The notes beneath the pieces are model-generated. The model did not search any database. It was not told the origin of the DNA and was given only the letters and a program-made list of their open reading frames with translations. Both the position numbers and the translations under genes were made by a program. A stretch of DNA of 33,312 nt from Alcaligenaceae bacterium (GTDB lineage Bacteria; Pseudomonadota; Gammaproteobacteria; Burkholderiales; Burkholderiaceae_B), in NCBI GenBank assembly GCA_029267315.1, contig JAJUJD010000014.1:1-33312 (forward strand), in the 5' to 3' direction. Of the stretch, positions 16,757 through 25,461 are shown piece by piece; position 1 is the first letter of the stretch; the number at the start of each line of letters is the position of its first letter.

Positions 16757-17041
16757 ATGAGCCAATCCAACTGGCCCCTGTGGGAAGTCTTTGTGCGCAG
16801 TCAACATGGGCTGGCCCACAAACATGTGGGAAGTCTGCACGCACCCGACGCCGAAATGGCCATCAATAATGCTCGCGATGTTTATACCCGCCGCAACGAA
16901 GGCGTGAGCATCTGGGTAGTGAAGGCAGCAGACATCGTGGCGAGCAGCCCGTCTGACAAAGAGCCTCTGTTCGATCCCGCTGCCAGCAAGGTCTATCGCC
17001 ATCCGACTTTCTTCCCCATGCCGGAAGAAATCAAAATGTAG
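16757..17041 (+). CDS. paaB: Phenylacetyl-CoA epoxidase subunit PaaB
   Basis: A 94-residue protein of the PaaB family, a small component that bridges PaaAC heterodimers and is needed for full epoxidase activity. The segments PLWEVFVRSQHGLAHKHVGSLH and ARDVYTRRNEGVSIWVV (each quoted in part) are diagnostic. AAGGA lies just before the ATG. It is 60 bases after paaA and nine before paaC. No catalytic residues are expected. Confidence 0.95.
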   Translation: MSQSNWPLWEVFVRSQHGLAHKHVGSLHAPDAEMAINNARDVYTRRNEGVSIWVVKAADIVASSPSDKEPLFDPAASKVYRHPTFFPMPEEIKM

Positions 17042-17050
17042 GAGAAGGGC

Positions 17051-17815
17051 ATGGACCAAGCACTGTTTCAATATCTGCTGCGCCTGGGCGATACCACGCT
17101 GGTTTTGTCGCAACGCCTCTGCGAATGGACCGGCCACGGCCCGGTGCTCGAAGAGGAAATGGCAGTGGCGAACACGGCGCTCGACCTTCTTGGGCAAGCG
17201 CGCATGTGGTTGACACTGGCAGGCGAAGTGGAGGGCGCGGGCCGGGATGAAGACGCGCTCGCTTATCTGCGCGATGCTCCCGAATACCGCAATTACCTGC
17301 TGGTGGAACGGCCCAATGGCAACTATGGTGACACCATCGCGCGTCAGTTCATTTTCGATGTCTGGCACTACATGCTGCTCGAGCGTCTTCAAACGTCTGC
17401 TGACGATCGGGTTGCGGCCATCGCAGCGAAATCAGTCAAGGAAGTTGCTTACCACGCCCGACGCTCTTCAGACCTGCTGATACGTCTGGGTGACGGAACG
17501 GAACTCAGCCATCAACGCATGCAGGAAGCCGTCGACGACGTCTGGCGTCATGTCGGAGAACTGTTCGTCGATGATGACATCACGCGCGAGCTTTCCTCGC
17601 GAGGCATCGTGCCCTTGCACGATGCCCTGCGCGAAGGCTGGCAGGTCCATGTGGCAGACGTGTTCGAGGAGGCCACGCTTCGCATGCCAGCGGCGGAGGA
17701 AGCCTTCCACCCCGCTCATCGCGGCGGGGTGCATGGGCGCCATACGGAGGCTCTGGGCTACCTGCTTGCAGAAATGCAGCATTTGCAGCGGGCTTTCCCC
17801 GGTGCCAGTTGGTGA
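17051..17815 (+). CDS. paaC: Phenylacetyl-CoA epoxidase structural subunit PaaC
   Basis: A 254-residue ferritin-like subunit that pairs with PaaA and stabilises it. The N-terminus LFQYLLRLGDTTLVLSQRL and the CEWTGHGPVLEEEMAVANTALDLLGQAR block (partial quotes) are typical. The family has lost most iron ligands and is not catalytic itself. AGGAGAAGGG precedes the ATG. The stop is five bases before the paaD ATG. Confidence 0.96.
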   Translation: MDQALFQYLLRLGDTTLVLSQRLCEWTGHGPVLEEEMAVANTALDLLGQARMWLTLAGEVEGAGRDEDALAYLRDAPEYRNYLLVERPNGNYGDTIARQFIFDVWHYMLLERLQTSADDRVAAIAAKSVKEVAYHARRSSDLLIRLGDGTELSHQRMQEAVDDVWRHVGELFVDDDITRELSSRGIVPLHDALREGWQVHVADVFEEATLRMPAAEEAFHPAHRGGVHGRHTEALGYLLAEMQHLQRAFPGASW

Positions 17816-17820
17816 TTGTC

Positions 17821-18327
17821 ATGAGCATGGTGGAATCCGGAATTACGCCCGAACTGGTCATGCAATGGCTGCATGCCGTGCCGGACCCTGAAATTCCTGT
17901 GATTTCCGTGGTGGATCTCGGCATCGTTCGGGAAGTGAGTCTGGAAGGCACAAGCTGTGTGGTGACAATCACACCGACATATTCCGGCTGCCCGGCCATG
18001 CGCGAAATCGAGGAAGACATCATCTCGGTTCTCCGTTCAAAAGGTCTGTCCGACGTCCGTGTAAGCGTCACGCTTTCGCCAGCCTGGACGACCGACTGGA
18101 TGAGCGAGAAGGGCAGGCAAGCCCTCAAAAACTATGGCATTGCTCCGCCCATGGAACGTGCGGTGAACCTTTCCGGCATCCTGCGTCGCAAAGACCCTGC
18201 CGTGCCATGTCCGCAATGTGGCTCTTCTCATACCCGGCTGATCAGCCGCTTCGGCTCCACGTCCTGCAAGGCGCTGTACCGCTGCCAGGGCTGTGGTGAA
18301 CCTTTCGATTATTTCAAGGCGCATTAG
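17821..18327 (+). CDS. paaD: PaaD, phenylacetate epoxidase maturation protein (MIP18/DUF59 family)
   Basis: A 168-residue protein with an N-terminal MIP18/DUF59 domain, seen as the DPE motif at 22-24 and YSGCPAM with Cys57, and a C-terminal zinc-ribbon with CPQC (Cys130, Cys133) and CQGC (Cys155, Cys158). PaaD is required for epoxidase function in vivo, probably in iron or iron-sulfur centre assembly, but is not part of the purified complex. ATG 17821 is used; an in-frame ATG at 17827 is a near alternative. Confidence 0.94.
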   Translation: MSMVESGITPELVMQWLHAVPDPEIPVISVVDLGIVREVSLEGTSCVVTITPTYSGCPAMREIEEDIISVLRSKGLSDVRVSVTLSPAWTTDWMSEKGRQALKNYGIAPPMERAVNLSGILRRKDPAVPCPQCGSSHTRLISRFGSTSCKALYRCQGCGEPFDYFKAH

Positions 18328-18338
18328 GTATCCAGCCC

Positions 18339-19418
18339 ATGAGTCAGTTTCATCCTCTCAAAGTCGCTTCGGTGGCGCGCAACACGCGTGACGCAGTGGT
18401 CGTCACCTTTGAAGTTCCCGAGACACTCTCTGAAGCCTTCCATTTCCGTCCGGGTCAGTATCTGACATTGCGCACCCATATCGGTGGGGAGGAGCTGCGT
18501 CGCTCCTATTCCATCTGCGCCGCACCCAGCGACCGTCAGTTACGCGTGGCAATCAAGCGCCTCAACGACGGGGCTTTCTCTACCTGGGCCAATAGCGAAC
18601 TGAAGCCGGGTGACGTGCTGGAAGTGATGCCCCCTGATGGGCATTTCACAGTGGGCTTTGACCCGGCGCAATCGCGGCACTATGCAGCCTTCGCCGTGGG
18701 AAGCGGCATTACACCGATCCTGTCGCTCATCAAGTCGGCCTTGGACACGGAGCCGCAGTCCAGCTTCACGCTGTTCTATGGGAATCGTGCCTCGTCTGCC
18801 GTACTCTTTCGCGAGGAAATCGAAGACCTCAAGAATCGCTACATGACCCGGCTGTCCATCGTCTACGTCATGAGCCGGGAGCATCAGGACATCGATCTGT
18901 TCAACGGACGCCTGGATGGAGAGAAAGTGGAGCAACTGTTGGGGCGCTGGCTCGATCCCGCCAGGATAGATTACGCTTTCGTCTGTGGTCCGCAGGACAT
19001 GACCGAATCGGTAATCGCCGCCTTACAGGCGAAGGGGGTGGAAAAGCATCGAATCAAATTCGAGTTGTTCGGTTCACCCAAAGGGCCGCGAGCCCTGCGT
19101 ACTGGCCACGACGCCCGTAAGGCGCCAGGCGAGCACTGTGAGCTGACTATCGTGCTGGACGGCGTCACGCGCACCATCACCATTGATAAAAACAAGGACA
19201 GCCTGCTGGATTCGGCCCTGGCACAAGGGGTGGAGCTTCCATACTCCTGTAAAGGGGGCGTATGTTCTACCTGCCGCTGCAAAATCGTCGAGGGCGAGGT
19301 GGACATGGATGCCAACTTCGCGCTTGAAGATTATGAAGTCGCTCGTGGCTTTGTGCTGAGCTGTCAGAGTTTTCCGGTCACGGACCGGGTCCGGATCGAT
19401 TTCGATCAGGAAACATGA
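18339..19418 (+). CDS. paaE: Phenylacetyl-CoA epoxidase reductase PaaE
   Basis: A 359-residue reductase that passes electrons from NADPH to the PaaAC diiron centre. Order of domains: FAD-binding barrel (about 1-105) with RPGQYLTL and the flavin motif RSYSI; NAD(P)-binding domain (about 110-240) with GSGITPILS; C-terminal plant-type [2Fe-2S] ferredoxin with Cys304, Cys309, Cys312 in CKGGVCSTC and Cys342 in LSCQS. All cluster ligands are intact. It begins 11 bases after paaD and ends 14 bases before paaN. Confidence 0.96.
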   Translation: MSQFHPLKVASVARNTRDAVVVTFEVPETLSEAFHFRPGQYLTLRTHIGGEELRRSYSICAAPSDRQLRVAIKRLNDGAFSTWANSELKPGDVLEVMPPDGHFTVGFDPAQSRHYAAFAVGSGITPILSLIKSALDTEPQSSFTLFYGNRASSAVLFREEIEDLKNRYMTRLSIVYVMSREHQDIDLFNGRLDGEKVEQLLGRWLDPARIDYAFVCGPQDMTESVIAALQAKGVEKHRIKFELFGSPKGPRALRTGHDARKAPGEHCELTIVLDGVTRTITIDKNKDSLLDSALAQGVELPYSCKGGVCSTCRCKIVEGEVDMDANFALEDYEVARGFVLSCQSFPVTDRVRIDFDQET

Positions 19419-19432
19419 ACGAGGAGCAATAA

Positions 19433-21097
19433 GTGTCGGTAGACTTTTTTGAAAGCAATCGAGAAGTGCTGGAAAAGGCGGTTGAGGCCGCAGCAAGCCG
19501 TGGCTACTGGAGCCCGTTTCCCGAGTCACCGAGCCCCCGTGTATACGGAGAGACGGCTGCCGAGGACGGTCGCAAGGCGTTTGAAGCGCTGCTTGGCAAG
19601 GATTTTCCTTTGGACCTTCCCGGCGCGGTCGGCGCTATAGGTCAGGAAAAGTCTCCCTTTGGGCTTGAACTGAATATCCGTTATCCCAAGGTTCCGGTTG
19701 CTGCACTGGTCGAACAGGCCGACATTGCTCTCGAATCTTGGCGCGAAGCCGGGCCAAAGGCCTGGGTTGGCGTCAGTCTGGAAATTCTCAAGCGCCTCAA
19801 TCAGCGCAGTTTTGAAATCGCCAGCGCGGTGCAGCACACCACAGGCCAAGGCTTCATGATGGCTTTTCAGGCGGGTGGGCCACATGCTCAGGACCGGGGC
19901 CTGGAGGCGGTCGCCTATGCGTGGCAGGAAATGTCGCGCATTCCCGAAATTTCCGACTGGGAAAAGCCGCAGGGCAAACATGACCCCCTGCGCATGCGTA
20001 AGCGCTTCACCATCGTGCCGCGTGGCATCGCACTGGTGATCGGCTGCTCCACTTTCCCCACCTGGAACGGTTACCCCGGCCTTTTTGCGAGCCTTTCGAC
20101 GGGGAACCCGGTGATCGTTAAGCCGCATGCCACCGCGGTACTGCCTTTGGCCATGACGGTGAAGGTGGCGCGCGAAGTGTTGCAGGAAGCCGGGTTCGAC
20201 CCGAACGTCGTGCAGTTGGCTATCCATTCCGCCGAAGAGGACATCTCCCAGGAACTGGCTCTGCATCCATCCGTGCGCCTGATCGACTTCACCGGCAGCA
20301 GCGCCAATGGCAACTGGTTGGAAGCCAATGCCCGTCAGGCGCTGGTGTATACGGAAAAAGCGGGTGTCAATCAGATCATCATCGACTCTGCCGATGACCT
20401 GAAGGCAGTGGTGCGCAACCTGGCCTTCTCATTTGCCCTCTATTCAGGCCAGATGTGTACGGCTCCGCAAAACGTTTATATCCCGCGAGACGGCATCGCT
20501 ACCTCCGAGGGGCGGCTGAGCTTCGAGCAGGTTGCCCAGGCCATTGCCCAGGGCGTGGAGAAAATGCTGGCCGACCCGGCCAAGGCTGTGGAGCTTACAG
20601 GCGCCATCCAAAATGAGGCCACTGCTGAGCGTATAGAGGAAGCGCGCAAGCTGGGCCTGCCGGTGCTGCATGACAGCCGCGCGCTACAACACCCCCAGTT
20701 CCCGAACGCGCGAGTGCGGACTCCCCTACTGCTTCAGGCAGAGGCCAGCGATGAACGCATTTACAAGGAGTGGTTCGGGCCCATCGTGTTCATTGTTGCG
20801 ACGGATTCCACGCAGCACAGCATTGAGCTGGCACAACGAGTTGTGCAGGAGCACGGCGCTCTGACATTGTCTGGCTACAGCACCGACGACACCGTCGCAG
20901 AAAGCATGCGCAAGGCGGCTGAACGTGCCGGCGTATCGCTGTCTCTCAATCTGACAGGCGGCGTATTCGTGAACCAGACCGCCGCCTTTAGCGACTTCCA
21001 TGGCACCGGCGCCAATCCGGCCGCCAACGCTGCCCTGTCGGATACTGCCTTTGTTGCCAACCGCTTCCGGGTCGTGCAGACTCGCTGGCACGTTTGA
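19433..21097 (+). CDS. paaN: PaaN, phenylacetate-pathway aldehyde dehydrogenase without a hydratase domain
   Basis: A 554-residue protein of the PaaN aldehyde dehydrogenase group. The catalytic cysteine is Cys342 in YSGQMCTAPQN; the nucleotide-site region is around GCSTFPTWNGYPGLF. In E. coli the corresponding PaaZ (about 680 residues) carries a C-terminal MaoC-type hydratase that opens the oxepin ring; this protein ends with the dehydrogenase, so ring opening must be done by another protein. The start is GTG at 19433 with GAGGAG at 19421-19426. The paaG gene follows after 28 bases. Confidence 0.93.
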   Translation: MSVDFFESNREVLEKAVEAAASRGYWSPFPESPSPRVYGETAAEDGRKAFEALLGKDFPLDLPGAVGAIGQEKSPFGLELNIRYPKVPVAALVEQADIALESWREAGPKAWVGVSLEILKRLNQRSFEIASAVQHTTGQGFMMAFQAGGPHAQDRGLEAVAYAWQEMSRIPEISDWEKPQGKHDPLRMRKRFTIVPRGIALVIGCSTFPTWNGYPGLFASLSTGNPVIVKPHATAVLPLAMTVKVAREVLQEAGFDPNVVQLAIHSAEEDISQELALHPSVRLIDFTGSSANGNWLEANARQALVYTEKAGVNQIIIDSADDLKAVVRNLAFSFALYSGQMCTAPQNVYIPRDGIATSEGRLSFEQVAQAIAQGVEKMLADPAKAVELTGAIQNEATAERIEEARKLGLPVLHDSRALQHPQFPNARVRTPLLLQAEASDERIYKEWFGPIVFIVATDSTQHSIELAQRVVQEHGALTLSGYSTDDTVAESMRKAAERAGVSLSLNLTGGVFVNQTAAFSDFHGTGANPAANAALSDTAFVANRFRVVQTRWHV

Positions 21098-21125
21098 AGC
21101 ACATTGCCAGCTATAGGAGGACAAG

Positions 21126-21917
21126 TTGAGCTACGAAAATATAATTTTTGAACAGCAGGACGGTGTGGCGCGGATTTGGCTGAACCGCCCGGACAAGCTC
21201 AATAGTTTTACGGCGCAGATGCACGAGGAGCTGGCAGATGCCCTATCTAAGGTGGAACAGGGCGGTGCGCGTGTATTGCTGCTTTCCGGCAAGGGGCGCG
21301 GGTTCTGTGCAGGGCAGGACCTCTCCGAACGCCAGCCGGGAGAGGGCGGCACACGGGTGGATCTCGGCGAAACCGTCGAGACCTTTTACGCGCCGTTGAT
21401 CCGGCGTCTCAATGCCTTGCCCCTGCCCGTGGTGGTTGGCGTTAATGGCGTGGCAGCCGGAGCCGGGGCGAATCTGGCACTGGCCGGTAGTGACATTGTC
21501 ATCGCTGCTGAGTCGGCCTCCTTCATTCAGCCTTTCTGCCGGTTGGGCCTGATCCCCGACACCGGGGGCACCTACGCCTTGCCCAGACTGGTTGGGCGAG
21601 CCCGCGCCATGGGCTTGGCAATGCTGGGGGATCGGCTTTCCGCCCGTCAAGCCCAGGACTGGGGCCTGATATGGGAATGCGTGCCGGATTCGGAGTTCGA
21701 GGCTCGATTGAGCGCACTCGCTGGCCATTTCGCAACGGCTCCCACCAAGGGTCTAGCCTACACAAAACGGGCCATCAACCAGAGCTTGGGCAATACCCTG
21801 GACACTCAGCTGGATGTGGAGCGCGACATGATGCGGGAACTGGGTTTCAGCGAGGACTACGCAGAGGGCGTCAGCGCCTTTTTGGAAAAGCGGCAACCGG
21901 TTTTCAAGGGGAAATAA
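21126..21917 (+). CDS. paaG: PaaG, ring-1,2-epoxyphenylacetyl-CoA isomerase
   Basis: A 263-residue crotonase-fold isomerase, almost exactly the E. coli PaaG length, that turns the phenylacetyl-CoA epoxide into the seven-membered oxepin-CoA. Crotonase landmarks are GRGFCAGQDL (oxyanion hole), NGVAAGAGANLAL and LGLIPDTGGTYALPR containing the active-site Asp of PaaG. The C-terminal NTLDTQLDVERDMMREL and EGVSAFLEKR are close to PaaG rather than PaaF. The start is TTG at 21126, supported by AGGAGG just upstream and by the family N-terminus. The stop overlaps the paaI start by one base (TAATG). Confidence 0.94.
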   Translation: MSYENIIFEQQDGVARIWLNRPDKLNSFTAQMHEELADALSKVEQGGARVLLLSGKGRGFCAGQDLSERQPGEGGTRVDLGETVETFYAPLIRRLNALPLPVVVGVNGVAAGAGANLALAGSDIVIAAESASFIQPFCRLGLIPDTGGTYALPRLVGRARAMGLAMLGDRLSARQAQDWGLIWECVPDSEFEARLSALAGHFATAPTKGLAYTKRAINQSLGNTLDTQLDVERDMMRELGFSEDYAEGVSAFLEKRQPVFKGK

Positions 21918-22432
21918 TGCAGATGGCAGACAATGCGCTGGCGCAGGAAATGAACGCCTTGCCGGACGACCCACAAGCGTTGGCGGAACTCACTGGCCAG
22001 TCCATGTACGAGCGCGATGCGGCATCTCAGGGGCTGGGTGCCAGTCTGGACGAGATTTCGCCAGGCAAAGCAACCATGAGCATGACGGTGCGTGCCGACA
22101 TGCTAAATGGCCACAAAACCTGCCACGGGGGGTTTATTTTTTGTCTGGCGGACAGCACCTTCGCGTTCGCCTGTAATTCACGCAACCAGACCACGGTGGC
22201 ATCTGGCTGCACCATTGATTTTCTCGCTCCCGCCTTTGAGGGAGATCGGCTCACCGCCCGGGCGAGCGAATACTCCTTGGCCGGGCGCACTGGCATTTAC
22301 GACGTTCATGTCAGCAACCAGGATGGAAAACCCATCGCGGTATTTCGGGGTCGCTCTTACCGAATCAAGGGAAATGTGGTCGAACCGCAGCAGCCCGCCG
22401 GAAATGAAGAAGGGCGCCCGCCCGGGAATTGA
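21917..22432 (+). CDS. paaI: PaaI, hydroxyphenylacetyl-CoA thioesterase
   Basis: A 171-residue hotdog-fold thioesterase. The signature HKTCHGGFIFCLADS is at residues 66-80 with the catalytic Asp79. PaaI is thought to release CoA from dead-end intermediates such as ring-hydroxylated phenylacetyl-CoA when the pathway stalls. The first 30 residues are longer than the E. coli protein and the tail after 160 is polar. The frame is open upstream inside paaG, but the start at 21917 (ATG in TAATG) agrees with family length and coupling to paaG. Confidence 0.93.
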   Translation: MQMADNALAQEMNALPDDPQALAELTGQSMYERDAASQGLGASLDEISPGKATMSMTVRADMLNGHKTCHGGFIFCLADSTFAFACNSRNQTTVASGCTIDFLAPAFEGDRLTARASEYSLAGRTGIYDVHVSNQDGKPIAVFRGRSYRIKGNVVEPQQPAGNEEGRPPGN

Positions 22433-22486
22433 TGAATCTGCGCCTGATGCGCACTATGACACAGAGAAGGAAGGCAGGAGACAGCC

Positions 22487-23794
22487 ATGTTGGAGAAGAA
22501 ACCGGGAAGAGACCCTATCGAGCACGCGAGCCGGGATGAGCTCGAGGCCTTGCAGCTGGAGCGGTTGACCTGGACACTACGGCACGCATACGAGAATGTG
22601 CCCCATTACCGCAAACGTTTCGAGGAAGCGGGGCTACACCCCGACGACCTGAAGACCCTGGCTGACATTGCCAAGTTCCCGTTTACAACCAAACAGGATT
22701 TGCGCGACAACTACCCGTTCAACATGTTTGCGGTACCCCGTGAAAAGGTGGTGCGCATCCACGCTTCCAGTGGCACAACGGGTAAGCCAACGGTGGTGGG
22801 CTATACGCAGAAGGACATCGACACCTGGGCAGACCTCGTCGCGCGATCAATTTGGGCTGCGGGAGGGCGCCCGGGCGACATCGTGCATGTGGCGTATGGC
22901 TACGGTCTGTTCACAGGCGGGCTGGGCGCCCATTACGGTGCCGAACGCCTGGGCTGCTCGGTGGTGCCCATGTCGGGTGGTCAGACTGAAAAACAGGTAC
23001 AGCTGATTCGCGATTTTGAGCCGCGCGTGATCATGGTTACGCCATCGTACTTCTGCAATATCGTGGAAGAGATGCAGCGTCAGGGCATGGACCCGAAGTC
23101 TTCCTCCCTGCGTATCGGCATCTTCGGTGCAGAGCCTTGGACCGGCCGAATGCGGGAAGACATCGAATCCCGCGTGAATATGGATGCCGTTGATATTTAC
23201 GGCTTATCCGAGGTGATGGGCCCTGGGGTGGCCATGGAATGTGTGGAGGCCAAAGACGGCCCGGTCATTTGGGAAGACCACTTCTATCCAGAAATCATCA
23301 ACCCGGACACGGGGGAACCGGTGAAAGAGGGCGAGTCGGGCGAGCTGGTGATCACTTCCCTAACCAAGGAAGCCATGCCGATCATTCGCTACCGCACGCG
23401 CGACCTCACCAGCCTCCTGCCGCCCACCGCCCGCAGCATGCGCCGCATAGGGAAAATCACTGGCCGCAGCGACGACATGCTGATCATCCGTGGCGTGAAC
23501 CTGTTCCCCACACAAGTGGAAGAACTGGTGCTGAAGATGCCAGAATTGGCACCACACTACCAGCTTGTCGTTACTCGAGAGGGTCATCTCGATGCTCTGG
23601 AAGTGCTGACCGAAGTCCGGCCTGAGTTTGGCGACATGGGGGACGAAGACCGCCAGAACGTGGGCGGGCGTCTGGGACACATGCTGAAAAACTACGTGGG
23701 CATCAGTGCCAAGATCACCGTTCAGCCCTGCGGGGGTGTGGAACGCACGCTCACCGGCAAGGCGCGACGCGTCATCGACAAGCGGCCCCGATAA
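22487..23794 (+). CDS. paaK: Phenylacetate-CoA ligase
   Basis: A 435-residue ANL-superfamily ligase that activates phenylacetate with ATP and CoA, the first step of the pathway. The P-loop SSGTTGKP is at 94-101, the adenylate region YGLSEVMGPG is in the middle, and the C-terminal catalytic Lys is Lys425 in LTGKARRV. Length and motifs are typical for PaaK. It is the last gene of the cluster, 54 bases after paaI, and a GC-rich hairpin follows. No transporter or pathway regulator (PaaR/PaaX) is present in the window. Confidence 0.96.
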   Translation: MLEKKPGRDPIEHASRDELEALQLERLTWTLRHAYENVPHYRKRFEEAGLHPDDLKTLADIAKFPFTTKQDLRDNYPFNMFAVPREKVVRIHASSGTTGKPTVVGYTQKDIDTWADLVARSIWAAGGRPGDIVHVAYGYGLFTGGLGAHYGAERLGCSVVPMSGGQTEKQVQLIRDFEPRVIMVTPSYFCNIVEEMQRQGMDPKSSSLRIGIFGAEPWTGRMREDIESRVNMDAVDIYGLSEVMGPGVAMECVEAKDGPVIWEDHFYPEIINPDTGEPVKEGESGELVITSLTKEAMPIIRYRTRDLTSLLPPTARSMRRIGKITGRSDDMLIIRGVNLFPTQVEELVLKMPELAPHYQLVVTREGHLDALEVLTEVRPEFGDMGDEDRQNVGGRLGHMLKNYVGISAKITVQPCGGVERTLTGKARRVIDKRPR

Positions 23795-23822
23795 AAGCGC
23801 CCAGCGAGCCTAACAAAACAAG

Positions 23823-23860
23823 GTGCCCTGCATCGGAATTCCGGGCAGGGCGCTCTGATT
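23823..23860 (+). terminator. Possible terminator after paaK
   Basis: GTGCCCTGC (23823-23831) pairs with GCAGGGCGC (23845-23853) with one G-U pair and a 13-base loop. The following TCTGATTTG has only a weak T-run. It lies 28 bases after the paaK stop and may end the paa transcript. Confidence 0.45.
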
Positions 23861-23962
23861 TGTTCACGCAGCACGCACGGGCGTGCAGGAGGGCATGCCT
23901 GTCTGGCCCTGTTGGCCGGACGCGGTATGATTCGAGCTTGTTCTTCTGAAGGAAACGGCGGC

Positions 23963-24397
23963 ATGCTGTCACAGGCGGGCAATGCCCAAATTGCTGGAAT
24001 TGGCTTGGATCTTCTGCGGCTGGATCGCGTGCAGCGTGTGTTCGACCGTCATCCAGAGCGATTTGTCCGACGCGTGCTGGGCGATGAGGAAATTCTGGTG
24101 TTCCAGCGTCGCTACCAGCGTGACCCGCGACGAGGTATCCGCTACCTCGCTACACGCTTTGCTGCTAAGGAAGCGTTTTCCAAGGCAGTGGGCCTAGGCA
24201 TGCGCATGCCCATGGCGTGGTCGCGCATGCAGACGCTCAACGCCCCGGGCGGGCGGCCCTACGTTAAATTGTCGGAACCGCTGGCGAGCTGGTACGCGCA
24301 GCGGTTCGGCATGGCGCATGTTTCCGTGACCGACGAACACGATATGGTGGCTGCCTACGTGGTGGTCGAATCGCTGCAAAAGCGGCCGCAACCTTGA
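23963..24397 (+). CDS. acpS: Holo-[acyl-carrier-protein] synthase
   Basis: A 144-residue phosphopantetheinyl transferase of the AcpS type that activates acyl carrier protein with CoA. Magnesium-binding residues are Asp16 in GIGLDLLRLDRV and Glu70 in RFAAKEAFSKAVG. The start at 23963 follows AAGGA and gives the family N-terminus; the frame is open to 23912 without support. The stop overlaps the possible upstream TTG of nagZ. In many related genomes pdxJ precedes acpS; here the paa cluster does. Confidence 0.93.
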   Translation: MLSQAGNAQIAGIGLDLLRLDRVQRVFDRHPERFVRRVLGDEEILVFQRRYQRDPRRGIRYLATRFAAKEAFSKAVGLGMRMPMAWSRMQTLNAPGGRPYVKLSEPLASWYAQRFGMAHVSVTDEHDMVAAYVVVESLQKRPQP

Positions 24398-24408
24398 ATC
24401 TTTCTAAA

Positions 24409-25461
24409 ATGAGCTCTCACCTGTCTTGCCTGCCCCCCGGTCCAGTAATGGTGGACGTTGCCGGAGAACGCCTTGCCGACCACGAGCGTGACCGGCTCCG
24501 CCATCCTTCCGTGGGTGGGGTGATTCTGTTCTCCCGCAACTTCAGCGATAGGAAGACGCTCACCCAGCTCTGTGCGGAAATTCATTCGGTGCGCGATGAG
24601 CCCCTGCTGATTACGGTGGATCACGAAGGGGGGCGCGTGCAGCGCTTTCGCAGCGACGGTTTCACCGCACTGCCCTCCATGCGCCAACTAGGCTGCCTAT
24701 GGGAAAGTGACGCGCAGGCCGCTCTGCGGGCGGCCACGGCGGTGGGCTATTTGCTGGCGGCGGAGCTGCGCGCCTGCGGCGTGGATCTAAGCTTCACTCC
24801 CGTGCTGGACCTAGATTATGGAGTCAGCGAGGTCATAGGCGACCGCGCTTTTCATCGTGATGCGGGTGTCGTGGCCATGCTTGCACGCGCGCTGATTCAA
24901 GGCTTAGGCCGGGCGGGCATGGCGGCTTGTGGCAAGCATTTCCCTGGGCATGGTGCTGTCGAGGCAGATTCCCATCACGAGATTCCTGTCGATGAGCGCA
25001 GCCTGGAAGCCATTCTGGAAGAAGATGCGGCACCGTACGGCTGGTTGGGCGATCTGGTCCTGCCTGCTGTCATGCCCGCCCATGTCATCTACCCCAAAGT
25101 TGACGCAGCGCCGGCGGGTTTCTCGAAAATCTGGGTGCAGGAAATTCTACGTCAACACCTGGGCTACGATGGTGTGGTTTTTTCAGACGACCTCACCATG
25201 GAGGGCGCCACCGTGGCAGGCGACATTCTGGCGCGGGCACTGGCTGCGCTGAATGCGGGGTGCGACATGGTGCTGGTCTGTAACCGGCCAGACTTGGCGG
25301 ACGACCTTCTGGCACGGCTGGACTTTCGTCTGCCGGATACCTCCATCGCACGGCTCCGGCGGCTGATGCCGCAAGTTCCGGCGCTGGACTGGGAAGCACT
25401 GCAGCAAAATACGCAATATCAGCATGCCCGACGAATTCGATCTGAAATCCTTCCTGGCTGA
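24409..25461 (+). CDS. nagZ: Beta-N-acetylhexosaminidase (cytoplasmic, muropeptide recycling)
   Basis: A 350-residue GH3 enzyme that removes GlcNAc from 1,6-anhydro-MurNAc peptides in the cytoplasm. Visible are [10 protein letters not shown], the KHFPGHG motif at 176-182 on the flexible loop, and the catalytic nucleophile Asp260 in SDDLTMEGA. It has no signal peptide. Two starts are possible: ATG 24409 (used) or an in-frame TTG at 24394 that overlaps the acpS stop; neither has a good Shine-Dalgarno. The last 38 bases overlap the beginning of uvrC. It works downstream of lytic transglycosylases such as the MltB encoded at 4111-5352. Confidence 0.92.
   Translation: MSSHLSCLPPGPVMVDVAGERLADHERDRLRHPSVGGVILFSRNFSDRKTLTQLCAEIHSVRDEPLLITVDHEGGRVQRFRSDGFTALPSMRQLGCLWESDAQAALRAATAVGYLLAAELRACGVDLSFTPVLDLDYGVSEVIGDRAFHRDAGVVAMLARALIQGLGRAGMAACGKHFPGHGAVEADSHHEIPVDERSLEAILEEDAAPYGWLGDLVLPAVMPAHVIYPKVDAAPAGFSKIWVQEILRQHLGYDGVVFSDDLTMEGATVAGDILARALAALNAGCDMVLVCNRPDLADDLLARLDFRLPDTSIARLRRLMPQVPALDWEALQQNTQYQHARRIRSEILPG

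Noticed and set aside
16340-17392. Minus-strand open frame of 350 codons opposite paaA-paaC
   Set aside because: The three plus-strand paa genes explain this region fully; the antisense translation matches no family.
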